Of a stretch of 64,000 nucleotides of DNA, positions 23,510 to 34,441 are shown piece after piece; the stretch's first letter is position 1, and each line of letters starts with the position of its first letter. Source of the stretch: Sphaerolaimus hirsutus. Lineage: Eukaryota; Nematoda; Chromadorea; Monhysterida; Sphaerolaimidae. A program made the position numbers and the translations under genes. The DNA lies in NCBI GenBank assembly GCA_964036195.1, contig OZ038453.1, forward strand, positions 20,125,206-20,189,205, written 5' to 3'. The notes under the pieces are model-generated. The model made no database searches. It was not told the DNA's origin and worked only from the letters and a program-made list of their open reading frames with translations.

Positions 23510-26500
23510 ATGGTTTCACCAACGGGTCACATCAGAAAGACCCTGGGGCCGGCAAAGCACAGGGTGGACAACAGATTGGCAAGAGAATATGCCAAATATG
23601 ACCCAGAACTATTTGCGGGAGCAACAAAGGAAGAAAAGAGAACAGAAATGAGAAGAGTGATTGCATCTGTCAAACAGGAGGGTGCAAAATTGGAAAGTGC
23701 AATGACTGCAGTGAGAACTCAATTTGACGCATGGAGGGATGTCGTCAAGGACATTGACGAACCCGACCAGATGGAACAAGAACAGAAGATATACCAAGAC
23801 TCGTATGAGGAATATGCAAACATGTCAGACTTGGTGACACAGAAAATTGCAGCCATGAATGTGTACATTGAAGAATTGCAAGACATGATCCAGCAACTGA
23901 GTGGAAGTACCATGTATGAAGTCAATACAGCATTCATACAGCAGATGGCTGCCCAGATGGCTCTGACAGCTCAGGGAGCTGCTCCGGGGGCCAGTTCAAC
24001 CAATGTGACCACAGCAAAAAGCGTCAAATTACAGAAACTGGAAGTGGAACAGTTTACTGATGAAATTGTCAAATTTCGATCATGGTGGCAAATGTTCGAA
24101 TCTCACATCCACAATCGAACAGATTTGGAGGACATTTCCAAGTTCTCATACTTGAGGAGCTTGCTGAAAGGCTCAGCATTCGGCATGATCAGTGGATTGA
24201 GTGTGACAGCAGAGAATTATGCACCCGCAATTGCAATGCTCAAAAAGAGATATGACCAGCCCGTTGTGGTTAGAAACACGCTGATGAGTAATATCATGAA
24301 GCTGCGACAGGCCAGGAATACCTGTCAGGATATGAGAATTTTGTTCGATGCAATTGAAAGGCTGCTCCAGCAGTTGGAGTCACTGGGTGAATCAGTGGAA
24401 CATCCAATGCTGTTGAGCCAGCTACAACAGAAAGTGCCACCCGAGGTTCTCAGAGAAATCCAGAAGGAACAGGGAACTGAGGAAGCCTTGACGGTGGAGA
24501 TATTCAGAAAGCTGTTTGGCAAGCAGCTAGCGCTCAGTGAGGCTGTACAGCACGCACAGCAAACTGAGGCACCAGTTCAGCAATCGCGCCAGGGATTCGG
24601 GAATAATCCACGCGCACAACAATTTAATAATCGATTCCAAGGCAATGGGAATCGATTCAGAGGGCCAGAGAACCCAAGGACCAGCGCAGGGAGCATGTCT
24701 GTGATCCAGAATGGTCAGAGTGCACCACAGGCTGGATTCATGAATCCTGGGAGGCCGTGTGTGTTCTGCAATGACACACAGCAATTACACTTTAATGATA
24801 AGTGTCCAAAGTTCAAAACTGCCAGAGAAAGGAGAGTGATTTTGTCAAAGGCAGAGCGATGCCTGAGATGCCTGCAGAAAGGGCATTACATGAATCAATG
24901 TCAATTTACAAGAAGTTGCTTCTATTGCAAGTCCAATAGGCACCACACTGCGGTGTGCCCAGAGAAATTTGGTGACAATAGCAATGCAAACGCTGGACGG
25001 CAAATTCCAGCATTCAAAGCAAATGGTCAACAGAATGGCCAGCAATCAGCAAACAATGGCAGAAAGTCTGTGCCGATGGCAGGTCGACCAGCACAGAGCC
25101 AACAGAGAAAGGCCACAGTGAATTGTGTCACAGTGGAAGAAGCTGGACCAGAAATGGTAGAGACAGAAACCATATCCAGCACAGTGGTTACAGAACCAAA
25201 TACAAAGCAACAGAATACGTCAGTGAACCTGTCAGTAAACAGGAATATGTCAATGCTGATGACAGCCAGAACCGTGATTGAGGCTTCAGAAATGGATACA
25301 GAGATGGAGCCTGAACAGCCACCACTACAGATTCAAGCGTTCCTGGACACAGGATCCCAGGGAACGTATATGTCAGAGAAAGTGGCTAAGAAACTCAATT
25401 TGAAAAATACAGGTGAACACCACATCCAGGTGTACACATTCGGAAATGAAAAACCGCACTATAAAGTGGTACAGCAAGTGGAATTTAGAATGCGGCTCAG
25501 AAATGGCCAGAAAGTTGATATGGTGGCTGATGTGGTCCCGACGTTGACCACAGAACAAGTCAAAGTGCCTGTGTCAGAACAGGACGAAAAGTACCTGCAG
25601 AAGTACTTCCCAGATGAGAGTTACTTTGCAGACAGAATTCCCAAGGAAAAGGGAACAGAGTGCACGTTCAAGCCAGATATTATAGTGGGCTTGAATTATT
25701 TCTGGGACTTGATGTCCAGAAACACCAGCACCACCAGACTTCCGTCAGGATTGTATGTCATTCCATCAGAATTGGGATTGCTGATGGGAGGTGGGCAGCT
25801 GACAAGCAACAGAAATCAATGGACCACGGATGGTGCATATCCGGTGGTAGTCAACACAATTGTGCATCAAATTCAGAGAGAAAAGTGGTACGAGGAAGCA
25901 CCGTTGTCAATTGCTCCTGTACCAAATGTCAAAGACATGGACAGACTGGATACCATTGGCATAATGGACCAGCCAGACCTCGTCGAGGACGATGAGGCCA
26001 TCAAGCAATTCAATGAGAGTGTACAGAGAAACCCAGATGGACGGTACTCTGTTAAGTTCATGTACAAGCCAAATTTGCATGAACTCCCAGATAATAAAGC
26101 AATGGCGTTCAAGAGGTTCAGATACCTCACCAACAGGCTCAAGAGAGACCCAGAATTACTGGAGAAAATTCAGGCAATAATGAAAGCACAAGAGGAGCAA
26201 GGAGTGATTGAAAAAGTTCAAGAGGATATTATGGATGGCAGAAAGTTCCATATATTGCCTCATCAACCAGTGATAACGCCAGAGAAAACTACCACAAAGG
26301 TCAGAGAGGTATATGATGCCTCAGCGAAACCGCCAGGCATGCCAAGCTTGAATGAGTGCATGTACCGCGGTCCAGTGATACTACCACAGCTGGTAGGGAT
26401 GCTGATGCGATTCCGGTTGCATGGAATCGCCCTGGTTGCAGACATAGAGAAAGCGTTTCTGCAGATTAGTCTGCAGGACAGTGACAGAGATGTGACAAGA

Positions 26501-29500
26501 TTTCTGTGGTACAAGGATCCCACGAAACCATCCATGGAGGACAACATTCAGATTTACAGATTTGCCAGAGTACCATTTGGTATAATCTGCAGCCCAGCGC
26601 TGCTGGCGCTGACAGTCAGATACCACCTGAATCAAGCTGGCACAGAAAATGCAAAATTGATCGATGAAAATCTGTATGTGGATAATTTGATCCTCAGTGT
26701 GGACACAGAGCAGAGAGCAATCGAATTGTACCAGGAATCCAAAGTGCTGTTCACAGAGGCACAGATGAATCTGAGAGAATGGAACAGCAACAACAAGAGC
26801 TTTACTTGGCAATTAGCAGAGTCAGATGTGGCCAAGGAAATTGTCACAACAGTCCTAGGAATGAAATGGGACACAGAGAGCGACCAGATGTGGCTGAAAA
26901 CGCCAAAGACAGTTCAGCAATCACAATTATCAGAAACTGACCAGAAAATCAAACTTCCCACGAAAAGGACAGTTGCAAAAGTGACTGCGGGATGCTTTGA
27001 TCCAATGGGACTCGTCAGTCCTGTCCTACTGCCAGCAAAAAGATTTTTGCAGACGTTATGGCATTCAGGACCAAGCGCCAAAGAGTGGGATACTCCCCTG
27101 TCTGAGGAACAGACAGCAATTTGGCAGCAATTGGAGACAGAATTGCTCAAAGTTGGACAGATCAAGTTCAACAGAAATTTGAATTATCAGAGTGGTGCAG
27201 ATGCACAACTACATATTTTCGTTGATGCCTCAGCAATGGCATACAGCGCAGCGGCATACATATGCCAGAAAACAGAAAATGACAGCGGCACGTCAAGCCT
27301 GCTGTACTCCAGATTGAGACTCGCTCCAAAGAAACCAGAAGTGACAATTCCACGGCTGGAATTGTTAGCAATGTTGATCGGCAGCAGAATGTCAAAGTTT
27401 ATTCACAAAGAGCTCAAGGACGTCAAATTCAATCAAACAGTTGTATGGTCAGATTCAACCTGTTGTCTGAAGTGGCTAACAACAGCGAAGCCACTGGCAT
27501 GTTTTGTCAAGAACAGATTGGATGAAATCAAGAAAATTCAGAGTGAGACAGAGAACATGCACATCAGACATATCGCAGGACTGGAGAACCCAGCTGACAT
27601 GGCCACAAGAGGCATGAATATGTCAGAGTTGGAAAGCAGTAACCTGTGGTGGAAGGGGCCAGAATGGCTAATGACTGGAGAGTGGCCAGAGCCGAAAGTG
27701 GAGCCAGTTACGCCAGAAGTAATGGCAGAAATCAAGAAAGAAGAGCTCAAGTTCCCAAAAGCCAGTCCAATTTACCTGGGCGTCACACAGCAAGTGGTCA
27801 GTGACCCAGATGCCAGCAATGTGCAAGCTGATGAAAGCAAGCAAAGCAATCCATTGGGAATTGAGATTCAGAGATTCTCATCACTAACAAAGTTACTGGA
27901 TGCAACGGTATACGTGATGAGATTTGTGCGACAGATGCACAAAAAGCGCAGCAAAAATGACAGTCAGAATGGATTGTCAGAAATCATGGAAAGTATCTGT
28001 AGTACAATAAAACCACAAGGAATTATCAGTATTGAAGAAAGAGAAATTGCGCTGAAATATTGGATCAAGGTGACGCAACAAAATCATTACAAAGGAGTGG
28101 CAGAGATTCTGGCAACAGGCCATAGCAAAGGCAGCCAGAATGGCAAGAAAACAGCTGCAGACCAGCAGTTGATCAAATGGCTCAATGTGCAAATGCATCA
28201 GGATGGAATCCTGAAGTGCCACGGCAGAATGGAGCATACAGACCCACAGGAGGTCACAGTGCCACTCATACTGTTGCCAGCAACGGCTACAGTGACTCAG
28301 CTGATCGTCAGAGACCAGCATGAGAAGTTGATGCATGCAGGAGTGCAACACACATTGGCAGCAATCAGACAAAAGTACTGGATTACACAGGGTAGACGGG
28401 TGATCTACAATGTGACGAGAACCTGCCCAACCTGTAAGAAATTGGGAGCGAAGCCGTACCAGCTTCCACCAATGCCAGATTTACCAGAAACCAGAGTTCA
28501 GAGAGCCAGACCGTTCCAGTACACGGGCTTGGATTATTTGGGACCAGTTTGGTACAAAGTGGACAAAGATCACAGGAAAATGTGGATCTGTTTGTTCACA
28601 TGTATGGTGACACGTGCAGTTCACCTGGAAAGTGTGCTGGACATGACAGCACAGGAATTCCTGAACGCAGTCAGGAGATTCATCGCCAGGCGTGGAAAGC
28701 CTGAGGCAGTGATTTCAGACAATGCGACGCAATTCAAATTGACAGAGAAAGTGCTCAGCACAAGCACTGACAAGGCCATCAATACTGGAAAGGAATGGTC
28801 AGAAATGGTCAAAAGTGGAGCAGTACAGATTTACTGCTCACAGCAACAAATCCAGTGGAACATGACTACTCCTATGGCACCGTGGCAGGGAGGAGTCTAT
28901 GAGAGAATGGTGGGCATCACCAAGAAACATTTCAAGGCAGCTGTGGGGCACAGAATGTTAACCCTGCAAGAATTGTTGACGCTTCTGCCAGAAGTCGAGG
29001 CAGTGATCAACAGCAGGCCAATCTCTTACATCTATGGTGATGTAAAGAGCCTCAGAGTGCTGACACCAAAAGACTTCCTGACAGGAGAAGGTCAGATTGG
29101 AGCACCACAGTTTGACGTAGACAAAGATGAAGAATTTGTGCCCAGAATGGATAACGCAGCAAAACTGCAGAAATATTGGGAGACAACCCAGCAAACTTTG
29201 GATAAGTTCTGGGACTTGTGGCATCAAGAGTATATCCCGAGCTTGAGGGAAAGGACTCAGGTGACACATAAACATGGCAGATTGACAGCGACTCAAGAAC
29301 CCAAAGTGAATGAAGTTGTGCTGATTTATGAAGAAAACATGCCCAGAGGTGCATGGAGGATGGGTCGCATCGAGCAGTTAGAGCCCAGCAAAGATGGACA
29401 GATTCGCTCAGCAAAAGTCAGAACTGCCAACAGAAATGTGGTCAGCAGACCACTCAATCAATTGTATCCGCTGGAAATCAATTCAAAGACAATGGATATC

Positions 29501-30736
29501 CCAGAGACAGCAGTGACAGTCAAAGTGGATTTACTGGACCCAGCAATTGTCCAGAAACATGTCAGAAATCAGAGCTCGAACAGAGACTCTGTACCAAACC
29601 CTGCTCAGAGGAACTCAGCATCAGATAGAGTCCTGAGGAGTGCGACAGGGAAAGCCACAGCAACCACCAGCAGTCTGGTGATTGGAATGCTGTGCATGGT
29701 ATTGATGCTGACAGGCATGTCAGAGTCAGCAACGCTGAGAGAAGCCAGCAAAGCTTACAGCGAAGTATTTTCCAGAACATACGTTCTAGAAACCTCAACA
29801 GTAAGGCCACCATCATTGGCAGCGCATCATGGATTGCCGCCTTTGCCTTCAGAATGGCCACCAAAATCTGTCAGAGAAATGCAGACTTATGAGAGATTCA
29901 AGGATGCAATCAAGGATCATCCTGTGGAACAGGTGATCAGTTCACAAAGCCAGAAGTACCAAATTTGTACCAGTGGAAGGCATGGACATGCACTTACAGT
30001 TCCTGAAGAAGTGCAGTGCCATATCCCACCAAGGAATTTTGTCAAGGCAATGAAAGTTACACTTTACGCACAGAGACAGATTCCACAGAAAGAGAAAGCA
30101 TACAGATGCTACATCAGAATCAAAGAAATCATCACACACACCAGTTTCTGGGGAGCGAAAGGCATTACAGGCAATTTTGAGAAATACCAGCAAGTTGGCG
30201 TGGTAGCCTGTAACTATGCAAGAATTCACAAGATGTTCAGAGGAACACCTTTGGTGGAAATGGAGCCCAGAGTGTGGACAACCAATCAAACCTTGAATGT
30301 GGAATATTCATGGTGTTGCCATGACAAAGAAAATGTCGTCAGTAACTTCTATATGGAAGAAGGAACCGTGGCTTCACTTGATGGAAAGACTGTAATCAGC
30401 GACTTGCAAGATTTCAGCCAGTGCAGAGCCATGATGGGACATTGCAGAGACCACAATTATGGAATCACAGTGTGGGATACAGAGAACTTCAAGCATCAAT
30501 GTGCATATGAGAGAATTGGCAGATTCAAATCAGAGATATCTGGCCAGACAATTATTGTATCAAAATTGCAAGCAGCATACTCCCACAGCAACAAGACAAA
30601 GAGGCCAATTGGTTCAGAATGTGTTCCGGGAGACACATACTACACCGATCAAGGAGGTGTATTCATCCAGTTTGACAGAAGAGAAGATGTGCCTGTGGAA
30701 TGGGCAATGCCAGGAAAGATAGTGGAGGCAAGATAG
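23510..30736 (+). CDS. BEL/Pao Gag-PR-RT-RNaseH-IN-Env(N-part) polyprotein
   Basis: Start chosen at ATG 23510 (MVSPTG), which matches copy B's start; a GTG eight codons upstream is ignored. In order: DUF1759-type Gag (about 177-275), three zinc knuckles (about 415-483, the last two CX2CX4HX4C), aspartic protease LDTGS (about 611), BEL-type RT (about 930-1100) with YVDN at 1056-1059 where YXDD is usual, RNase H (about 1233-1320), integrase HHCC (about 1603-1642), D-D-E core (GLDYLGP 1674, ISDNATQ 1734, VYERMVG 1797), DUF5641 (about 1887-1984). Env starts with a hydrophobic signal near 2054-2075 and has RCY..FWG (about 2195-2215) and a CC pair (about 2268). The frame stops at TAG 30734-30736; copy B has a glutamate codon there. 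The product would be a soluble, truncated envelope. The element would copy itself by reverse transcription in cytoplasmic particles. Confidence 0.93.
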   Translation: MVSPTGHIRKTLGPAKHRVDNRLAREYAKYDPELFAGATKEEKRTEMRRVIASVKQEGAKLESAMTAVRTQFDAWRDVVKDIDEPDQMEQEQKIYQDSYEEYANMSDLVTQKIAAMNVYIEELQDMIQQLSGSTMYEVNTAFIQQMAAQMALTAQGAAPGASSTNVTTAKSVKLQKLEVEQFTDEIVKFRSWWQMFESHIHNRTDLEDISKFSYLRSLLKGSAFGMISGLSVTAENYAPAIAMLKKRYDQPVVVRNTLMSNIMKLRQARNTCQDMRILFDAIERLLQQLESLGESVEHPMLLSQLQQKVPPEVLREIQKEQGTEEALTVEIFRKLFGKQLALSEAVQHAQQTEAPVQQSRQGFGNNPRAQQFNNRFQGNGNRFRGPENPRTSAGSMSVIQNGQSAPQAGFMNPGRPCVFCNDTQQLHFNDKCPKFKTARERRVILSKAERCLRCLQKGHYMNQCQFTRSCFYCKSNRHHTAVCPEKFGDNSNANAGRQIPAFKANGQQNGQQSANNGRKSVPMAGRPAQSQQRKATVNCVTVEEAGPEMVETETISSTVVTEPNTKQQNTSVNLSVNRNMSMLMTARTVIEASEMDTEMEPEQPPLQIQAFLDTGSQGTYMSEKVAKKLNLKNTGEHHIQVYTFGNEKPHYKVVQQVEFRMRLRNGQKVDMVADVVPTLTTEQVKVPVSEQDEKYLQKYFPDESYFADRIPKEKGTECTFKPDIIVGLNYFWDLMSRNTSTTRLPSGLYVIPSELGLLMGGGQLTSNRNQWTTDGAYPVVVNTIVHQIQREKWYEEAPLSIAPVPNVKDMDRLDTIGIMDQPDLVEDDEAIKQFNESVQRNPDGRYSVKFMYKPNLHELPDNKAMAFKRFRYLTNRLKRDPELLEKIQAIMKAQEEQGVIEKVQEDIMDGRKFHILPHQPVITPEKTTTKVREVYDASAKPPGMPSLNECMYRGPVILPQLVGMLMRFRLHGIALVADIEKAFLQISLQDSDRDVTRFLWYKDPTKPSMEDNIQIYRFARVPFGIICSPALLALTVRYHLNQAGTENAKLIDENLYVDNLILSVDTEQRAIELYQESKVLFTEAQMNLREWNSNNKSFTWQLAESDVAKEIVTTVLGMKWDTESDQMWLKTPKTVQQSQLSETDQKIKLPTKRTVAKVTAGCFDPMGLVSPVLLPAKRFLQTLWHSGPSAKEWDTPLSEEQTAIWQQLETELLKVGQIKFNRNLNYQSGADAQLHIFVDASAMAYSAAAYICQKTENDSGTSSLLYSRLRLAPKKPEVTIPRLELLAMLIGSRMSKFIHKELKDVKFNQTVVWSDSTCCLKWLTTAKPLACFVKNRLDEIKKIQSETENMHIRHIAGLENPADMATRGMNMSELESSNLWWKGPEWLMTGEWPEPKVEPVTPEVMAEIKKEELKFPKASPIYLGVTQQVVSDPDASNVQADESKQSNPLGIEIQRFSSLTKLLDATVYVMRFVRQMHKKRSKNDSQNGLSEIMESICSTIKPQGIISIEEREIALKYWIKVTQQNHYKGVAEILATGHSKGSQNGKKTAADQQLIKWLNVQMHQDGILKCHGRMEHTDPQEVTVPLILLPATATVTQLIVRDQHEKLMHAGVQHTLAAIRQKYWITQGRRVIYNVTRTCPTCKKLGAKPYQLPPMPDLPETRVQRARPFQYTGLDYLGPVWYKVDKDHRKMWICLFTCMVTRAVHLESVLDMTAQEFLNAVRRFIARRGKPEAVISDNATQFKLTEKVLSTSTDKAINTGKEWSEMVKSGAVQIYCSQQQIQWNMTTPMAPWQGGVYERMVGITKKHFKAAVGHRMLTLQELLTLLPEVEAVINSRPISYIYGDVKSLRVLTPKDFLTGEGQIGAPQFDVDKDEEFVPRMDNAAKLQKYWETTQQTLDKFWDLWHQEYIPSLRERTQVTHKHGRLTATQEPKVNEVVLIYEENMPRGAWRMGRIEQLEPSKDGQIRSAKVRTANRNVVSRPLNQLYPLEINSKTMDIPETAVTVKVDLLDPAIVQKHVRNQSSNRDSVPNPAQRNSASDRVLRSATGKATATTSSLVIGMLCMVLMLTGMSESATLREASKAYSEVFSRTYVLETSTVRPPSLAAHHGLPPLPSEWPPKSVREMQTYERFKDAIKDHPVEQVISSQSQKYQICTSGRHGHALTVPEEVQCHIPPRNFVKAMKVTLYAQRQIPQKEKAYRCYIRIKEIITHTSFWGAKGITGNFEKYQQVGVVACNYARIHKMFRGTPLVEMEPRVWTTNQTLNVEYSWCCHDKENVVSNFYMEEGTVASLDGKTVISDLQDFSQCRAMMGHCRDHNYGITVWDTENFKHQCAYERIGRFKSEISGQTIIVSKLQAAYSHSNKTKRPIGSECVPGDTYYTDQGGVFIQFDRREDVPVEWAMPGKIVEAR

Positions 30737-32212
30737 TCGACAATCAGTGGAACATTGTATGCCAGATTGGACGACAGAAACTCCAAGTTTCAGTTCCTGC
30801 AACATGTGGTCAGAGAGATGACTCAGGCACAATTTGCGATTGTATGGCATCAGCTATGTCAACTTCGCAAGAACCAGCTGGACATGTTGACTCAGCTTTT
30901 CCGCATCGATCCAACATTGGGGATTCGAGCCATGCTGGGAAGACAGGATGTTCATGCAGAATGGGCTGGAGAAGCAATTATGTTTTGGGAATGCAAGGAA
31001 GTGCAGCCATACATAATTTATCAGACGGGAAAAGTGGGAGAGACATGCTACAAATACACACCAATGAGATTAGACAAAGACGGACCCTTGTGGTTCAAGA
31101 GCCCAGGCAGCAGAGACTTGGTGGAGAAATCACCAGAAGAGGACTGCAGCCACACCACACCGCACCTGTACAGAAATGAACATGGACAATGGAAGTCCGC
31201 ACATGGAATGGTGCACGTCACAGAGACACCGATTGAAATGACATGGAAAGGACAATGGCAGGCCTTCACGTTTGATGCGCCTCACCTGTTCACCAACATT
31301 GTCAACAGAGCAACCAATTTCATAGATGTCAGAGGCCAGATTCAGAGACTACAGAATTTGGAGCATGTGCAGAACCAGTTGATCGATTACACAGCAGATA
31401 TGTCATTGGATCCCAGAGTGATCAGAAATTCAATAGAAGGCATTGGAGCTGGAATTGGACAGACAGCAGCAGGAATCGGCAAAGCATATGGTCATTATAT
31501 ATCTGGAGTATCAAAGGGATACACCAACTTTATGGGAGGAATGTTGAAAGGACCCTTTCAAGTGATCATCAACACAATCGCAATGCTGCTGGGAATCATA
31601 ATCCTAATAGCTGGAATTGTAGCTGCAGGATACCTGTGGTACAATTGGAGAATTGCCACAGGAAAGCCAGTGATTCCACCATGCGTATACACATGCATAT
31701 GGAAATGCATAGTGTGTCCATTCAAGTGCATATGGCTATGCTTCAGAGCCATCAAATACACTATCAAGAAATCAACTCAGAAAGAGACCAATTACCCACA
31801 GAGGAAAGTGCGCAAGACAGAGTTGAGACCAGCAATCAAAAGGAGGGCCAGATCCAACTCAACACAGTCTGTCAGATTTGCCAGGAGAACAGAAACAGAA
31901 GACAGAATGGCAAAATCACTATCAGCATACGTTCAGCCAGATGAAAGTTCAGCTGATGAAGGACAAGTCAGAGCCAGGAACAGAGACAGTGTTCACATGC
32001 CCAATATCCGCAAATTCACCACACGCGAACGCGCAGGAAGCGACACGGGCAACTACCTGCTTCATCATCAGGCTAGGTCGGCGTTGGCATCACCAGCAAC
32101 CGGACTTGCAACTTCACGCACGCCCACGACTTCACGCACGACCACGTTCACCACTGAGGCGACTGTGGAAACGCCACTCATCACTTTGGCGCCCACCACC
32201 ACCAGCATGTGA
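30737..32212 (+). pseudogene. Env C-terminal part, in frame after the stop, copy A
   Basis: This 1.48-kb stretch continues the same frame without further stops and matches copy B. It contains the central helix region (HVVREM...LCQLRKNQ), a glycine-rich juxtamembrane segment (IGAGIGQTAAGIG), one membrane span (about 31562-31650) and a cysteine-rich tail (CVYTCIWKCIVC) likely to be palmitoylated. No ATG starts it, so it is probably untranslated unless the stop is read through. The layout matches class III fusogens (herpesvirus gB, chuvirus glycoprotein and Tas-like env). Confidence 0.85.
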
Positions 32213-32266
32213 CGTTGCTGCAACAACGAGGTGCAGCAACTGGTGCAGCAACTCTTCCGCCCGGAG

Positions 32267-33584
32267 TGTGCTGACCGTGGCAAAATGGATGGATAAAGAA
32301 ATACAGAGAATTGATAATTAGGCTCATATTTGCGCATTTACTCATTTGCACTAATTTACATTTTATGCACTATATTACTTTACCACGCAAATTATATTTC
32401 CTGCAATATATAATTTCCCATGGAGAATATTCAATTAGGAAAGTGTTCTAGAAGTTATTGATAGGTTTATTTGGAAAGTTTAGGTTAAAAGGTCAAATAA
32501 GTTTTTATTAGGTGTATTAATATGAAATTAGGCTCATTCAACTCGCCGTAATTTTCTGATCATTATTATATATACATTTACATGGTTTATTTGCAATTTG
32601 GGAAAGTCAAAAGTTGTAAATATTTATGTGCCACGTATTTATTTAGGCCAGCGTCCTAATAGAGAAATAATGCCCTGTGCGCAACTAGCATTTACTGTAC
32701 GTATTTACGAAGCCCTTCGCTTAGGCATAATTATTATAACCCTGCTCACAACTTATATTTATATTTACTTGATATTATAATACCCTGCTCAAGCTGAGTA
32801 TACTATAGACCCTACTCAATTACAATACCCATTTACCTCGAATAAGTCCCAATTTTGCTAGATTATTCAACATACGTTTCCAGGAAGTGATTATTATTAT
32901 TATTATGTTGAATATACTTTATTCTATTTACGTCATTAGGAACATTTACACCACTATTTACAATTTCCAAACCCTATCATATTAGTTCCAATGTGCGTCA
33001 ATGTTTTCTGACAAATTGAACCAAATTAGTAAATCGGCCGAGTTTGCCGACTTCGCGCCTCGTAAGATTAATAGTTTTTCTATTAACCCAATTTGTACTT
33101 GGTATTTCTTTACCATAATTGTTTGAATGTATGCACGCGCAGTGTGAGGCAACTGTTTCGGCTAGATGTGTTTATTTGTTGCATTTGTGACTTATTTGTG
33201 TATTTGTATTAGGAAATTACTGTAGCTGTTTTTCTATACATGATTTCCGTGTCTTAGCTACTTTGGAAGTTTTTACTTCAGTCTGCGGACCCCAAGCTAC
33301 TGAACGAAAATAAGCTAGCGATAGAAACTTCGAATAGGAAGCTCGCTAGGCTTTGCGCTTTTGTAACACGCTGTATCTGATCGAAATAAAGAACCTGAAA
33401 CTACCTGAAACAATTCAAACCCCCTTTTTCAACACACAACTACGAAATAAACTCAACTTGGCTGTCGACAAGTGGACGTTCGGCTACAACGGGAAATCAA
33501 CCACTCTAAAGGCCGTTTCTCACTACGGTCTTGGAGTTGCCGGATTCGGTGGTAGAAGACGCTGACTTCGGTGGCTTCATCACA
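32267..33584 (+). repeat. 3' LTR of BEL copy A
   Basis: TGTGCTGACC...CTTCATCACA, 1318 bp. It follows 54 bp after the Env stop codon. The bases just before it (ctcttccgcccggag) are not a purine tract. Confidence 0.93.
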
Positions 33585-34159
33585 CTGGGGGGGGGTATTT
33601 CGAGGGGGGGGTGATTGTTTCATAGTGGTCTCGAGAGGGGGGGGGGTCAAACGAGGGGGTGGGGTATTTCGAGGGGGGGTGTATTTCGAGGAAATACGGT
33701 ATATTGGGGCTATAGATGTACATCTGTGTACAAATGACCGTGTATAAACTCGGCGGACATGATGGCATACAATGCTCTGAAAGATTATGCAACGACTAGT
33801 GTTAACCGAATGGGCACTTTGCCAAACGTAGCTGTATAAATTATTTTGCAATATGAGGGAAACGAAATTAATGAAATCGTCACGATAGACCTAGAAATTA
33901 GATAACAATTGATATATCCTATGTTAATAATGTTTGAAGAGTTCATGTTGTGTTAAAACGAAAAATGATTTCACTAGTTTCGCAATGATTATTTTTTCAT
34001 TTACACAACTTTATCTGTACATCTATATCTGCCTGTGGGTTAGGATGCATACGTGTTACTTTGGCACTTTTCCCATATGTATCTAACAGCCCAGTTAGCA
34101 TTTGAAAATAACCTGTGATTTATATTTTCGAAAATCACAATAAATATAAATAACCCATG

Positions 34160-34190
<31 letters not shown>

Positions 34191-34441
34191 TTTTACAAAT
34201 TCAGAGTGATATATTTATATATATTTTTTTCTTTTGAAAAAAAATCACTGAGAAAATCACTCATACTAGATACATTGTGGTTCAATCATTGTACTTTATG
34301 ACTAAAACATGTAATCTGTGCAAGAGAATTTTGCAAGTGATTTTCTCCAGAAAATCTTTCTGTTCATGTAGAGCATTTTTGAGTTATGATATTGTGCCTA
34401 TCATGAATTTTTTGAAAACTGAAATGGCCAAACATGACTAG
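33585..34441. other. Spacer between the two BEL copies; no gene
   Basis: 33585-33703 is a G-rich MITE right end (…gaggaaatacgg). 34105-34268 is an AT repeat ('gtgatttatatttt', then (ta)n) shared with 14126-14290 and 48280-48445. The last five bases, ACTAG (34437-34441), are one half of copy B's target duplication. Confidence 0.7.

Larger units (their letters stand above)
20968..33584 (+). mobile_element. BEL/Pao retrotransposon with env, copy A
   Basis: A 12.6-kb element with 5' LTR, tRNA-Ser primer site, long leader, Gag-PR-RT-RNaseH-IN-Env frame and 3' LTR. It is nearly identical to copy B (34442-46998), which lies in opposite orientation. The flanking 5-mers differ (GATTC on the left, CTGGG on the right), so no target duplication remains. 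The coding frame is broken once, by an in-frame TAG at 30734-30736 in Env. The LTRs have diverged unevenly from each other. Confidence 0.95.

Noticed and set aside
20968..33584. Idea that copies A and B are one element duplicated by assembly error
   Set aside because: They differ in lesions, in LTR sequences and in flanks, and copy B has its own perfect 5-bp duplication.
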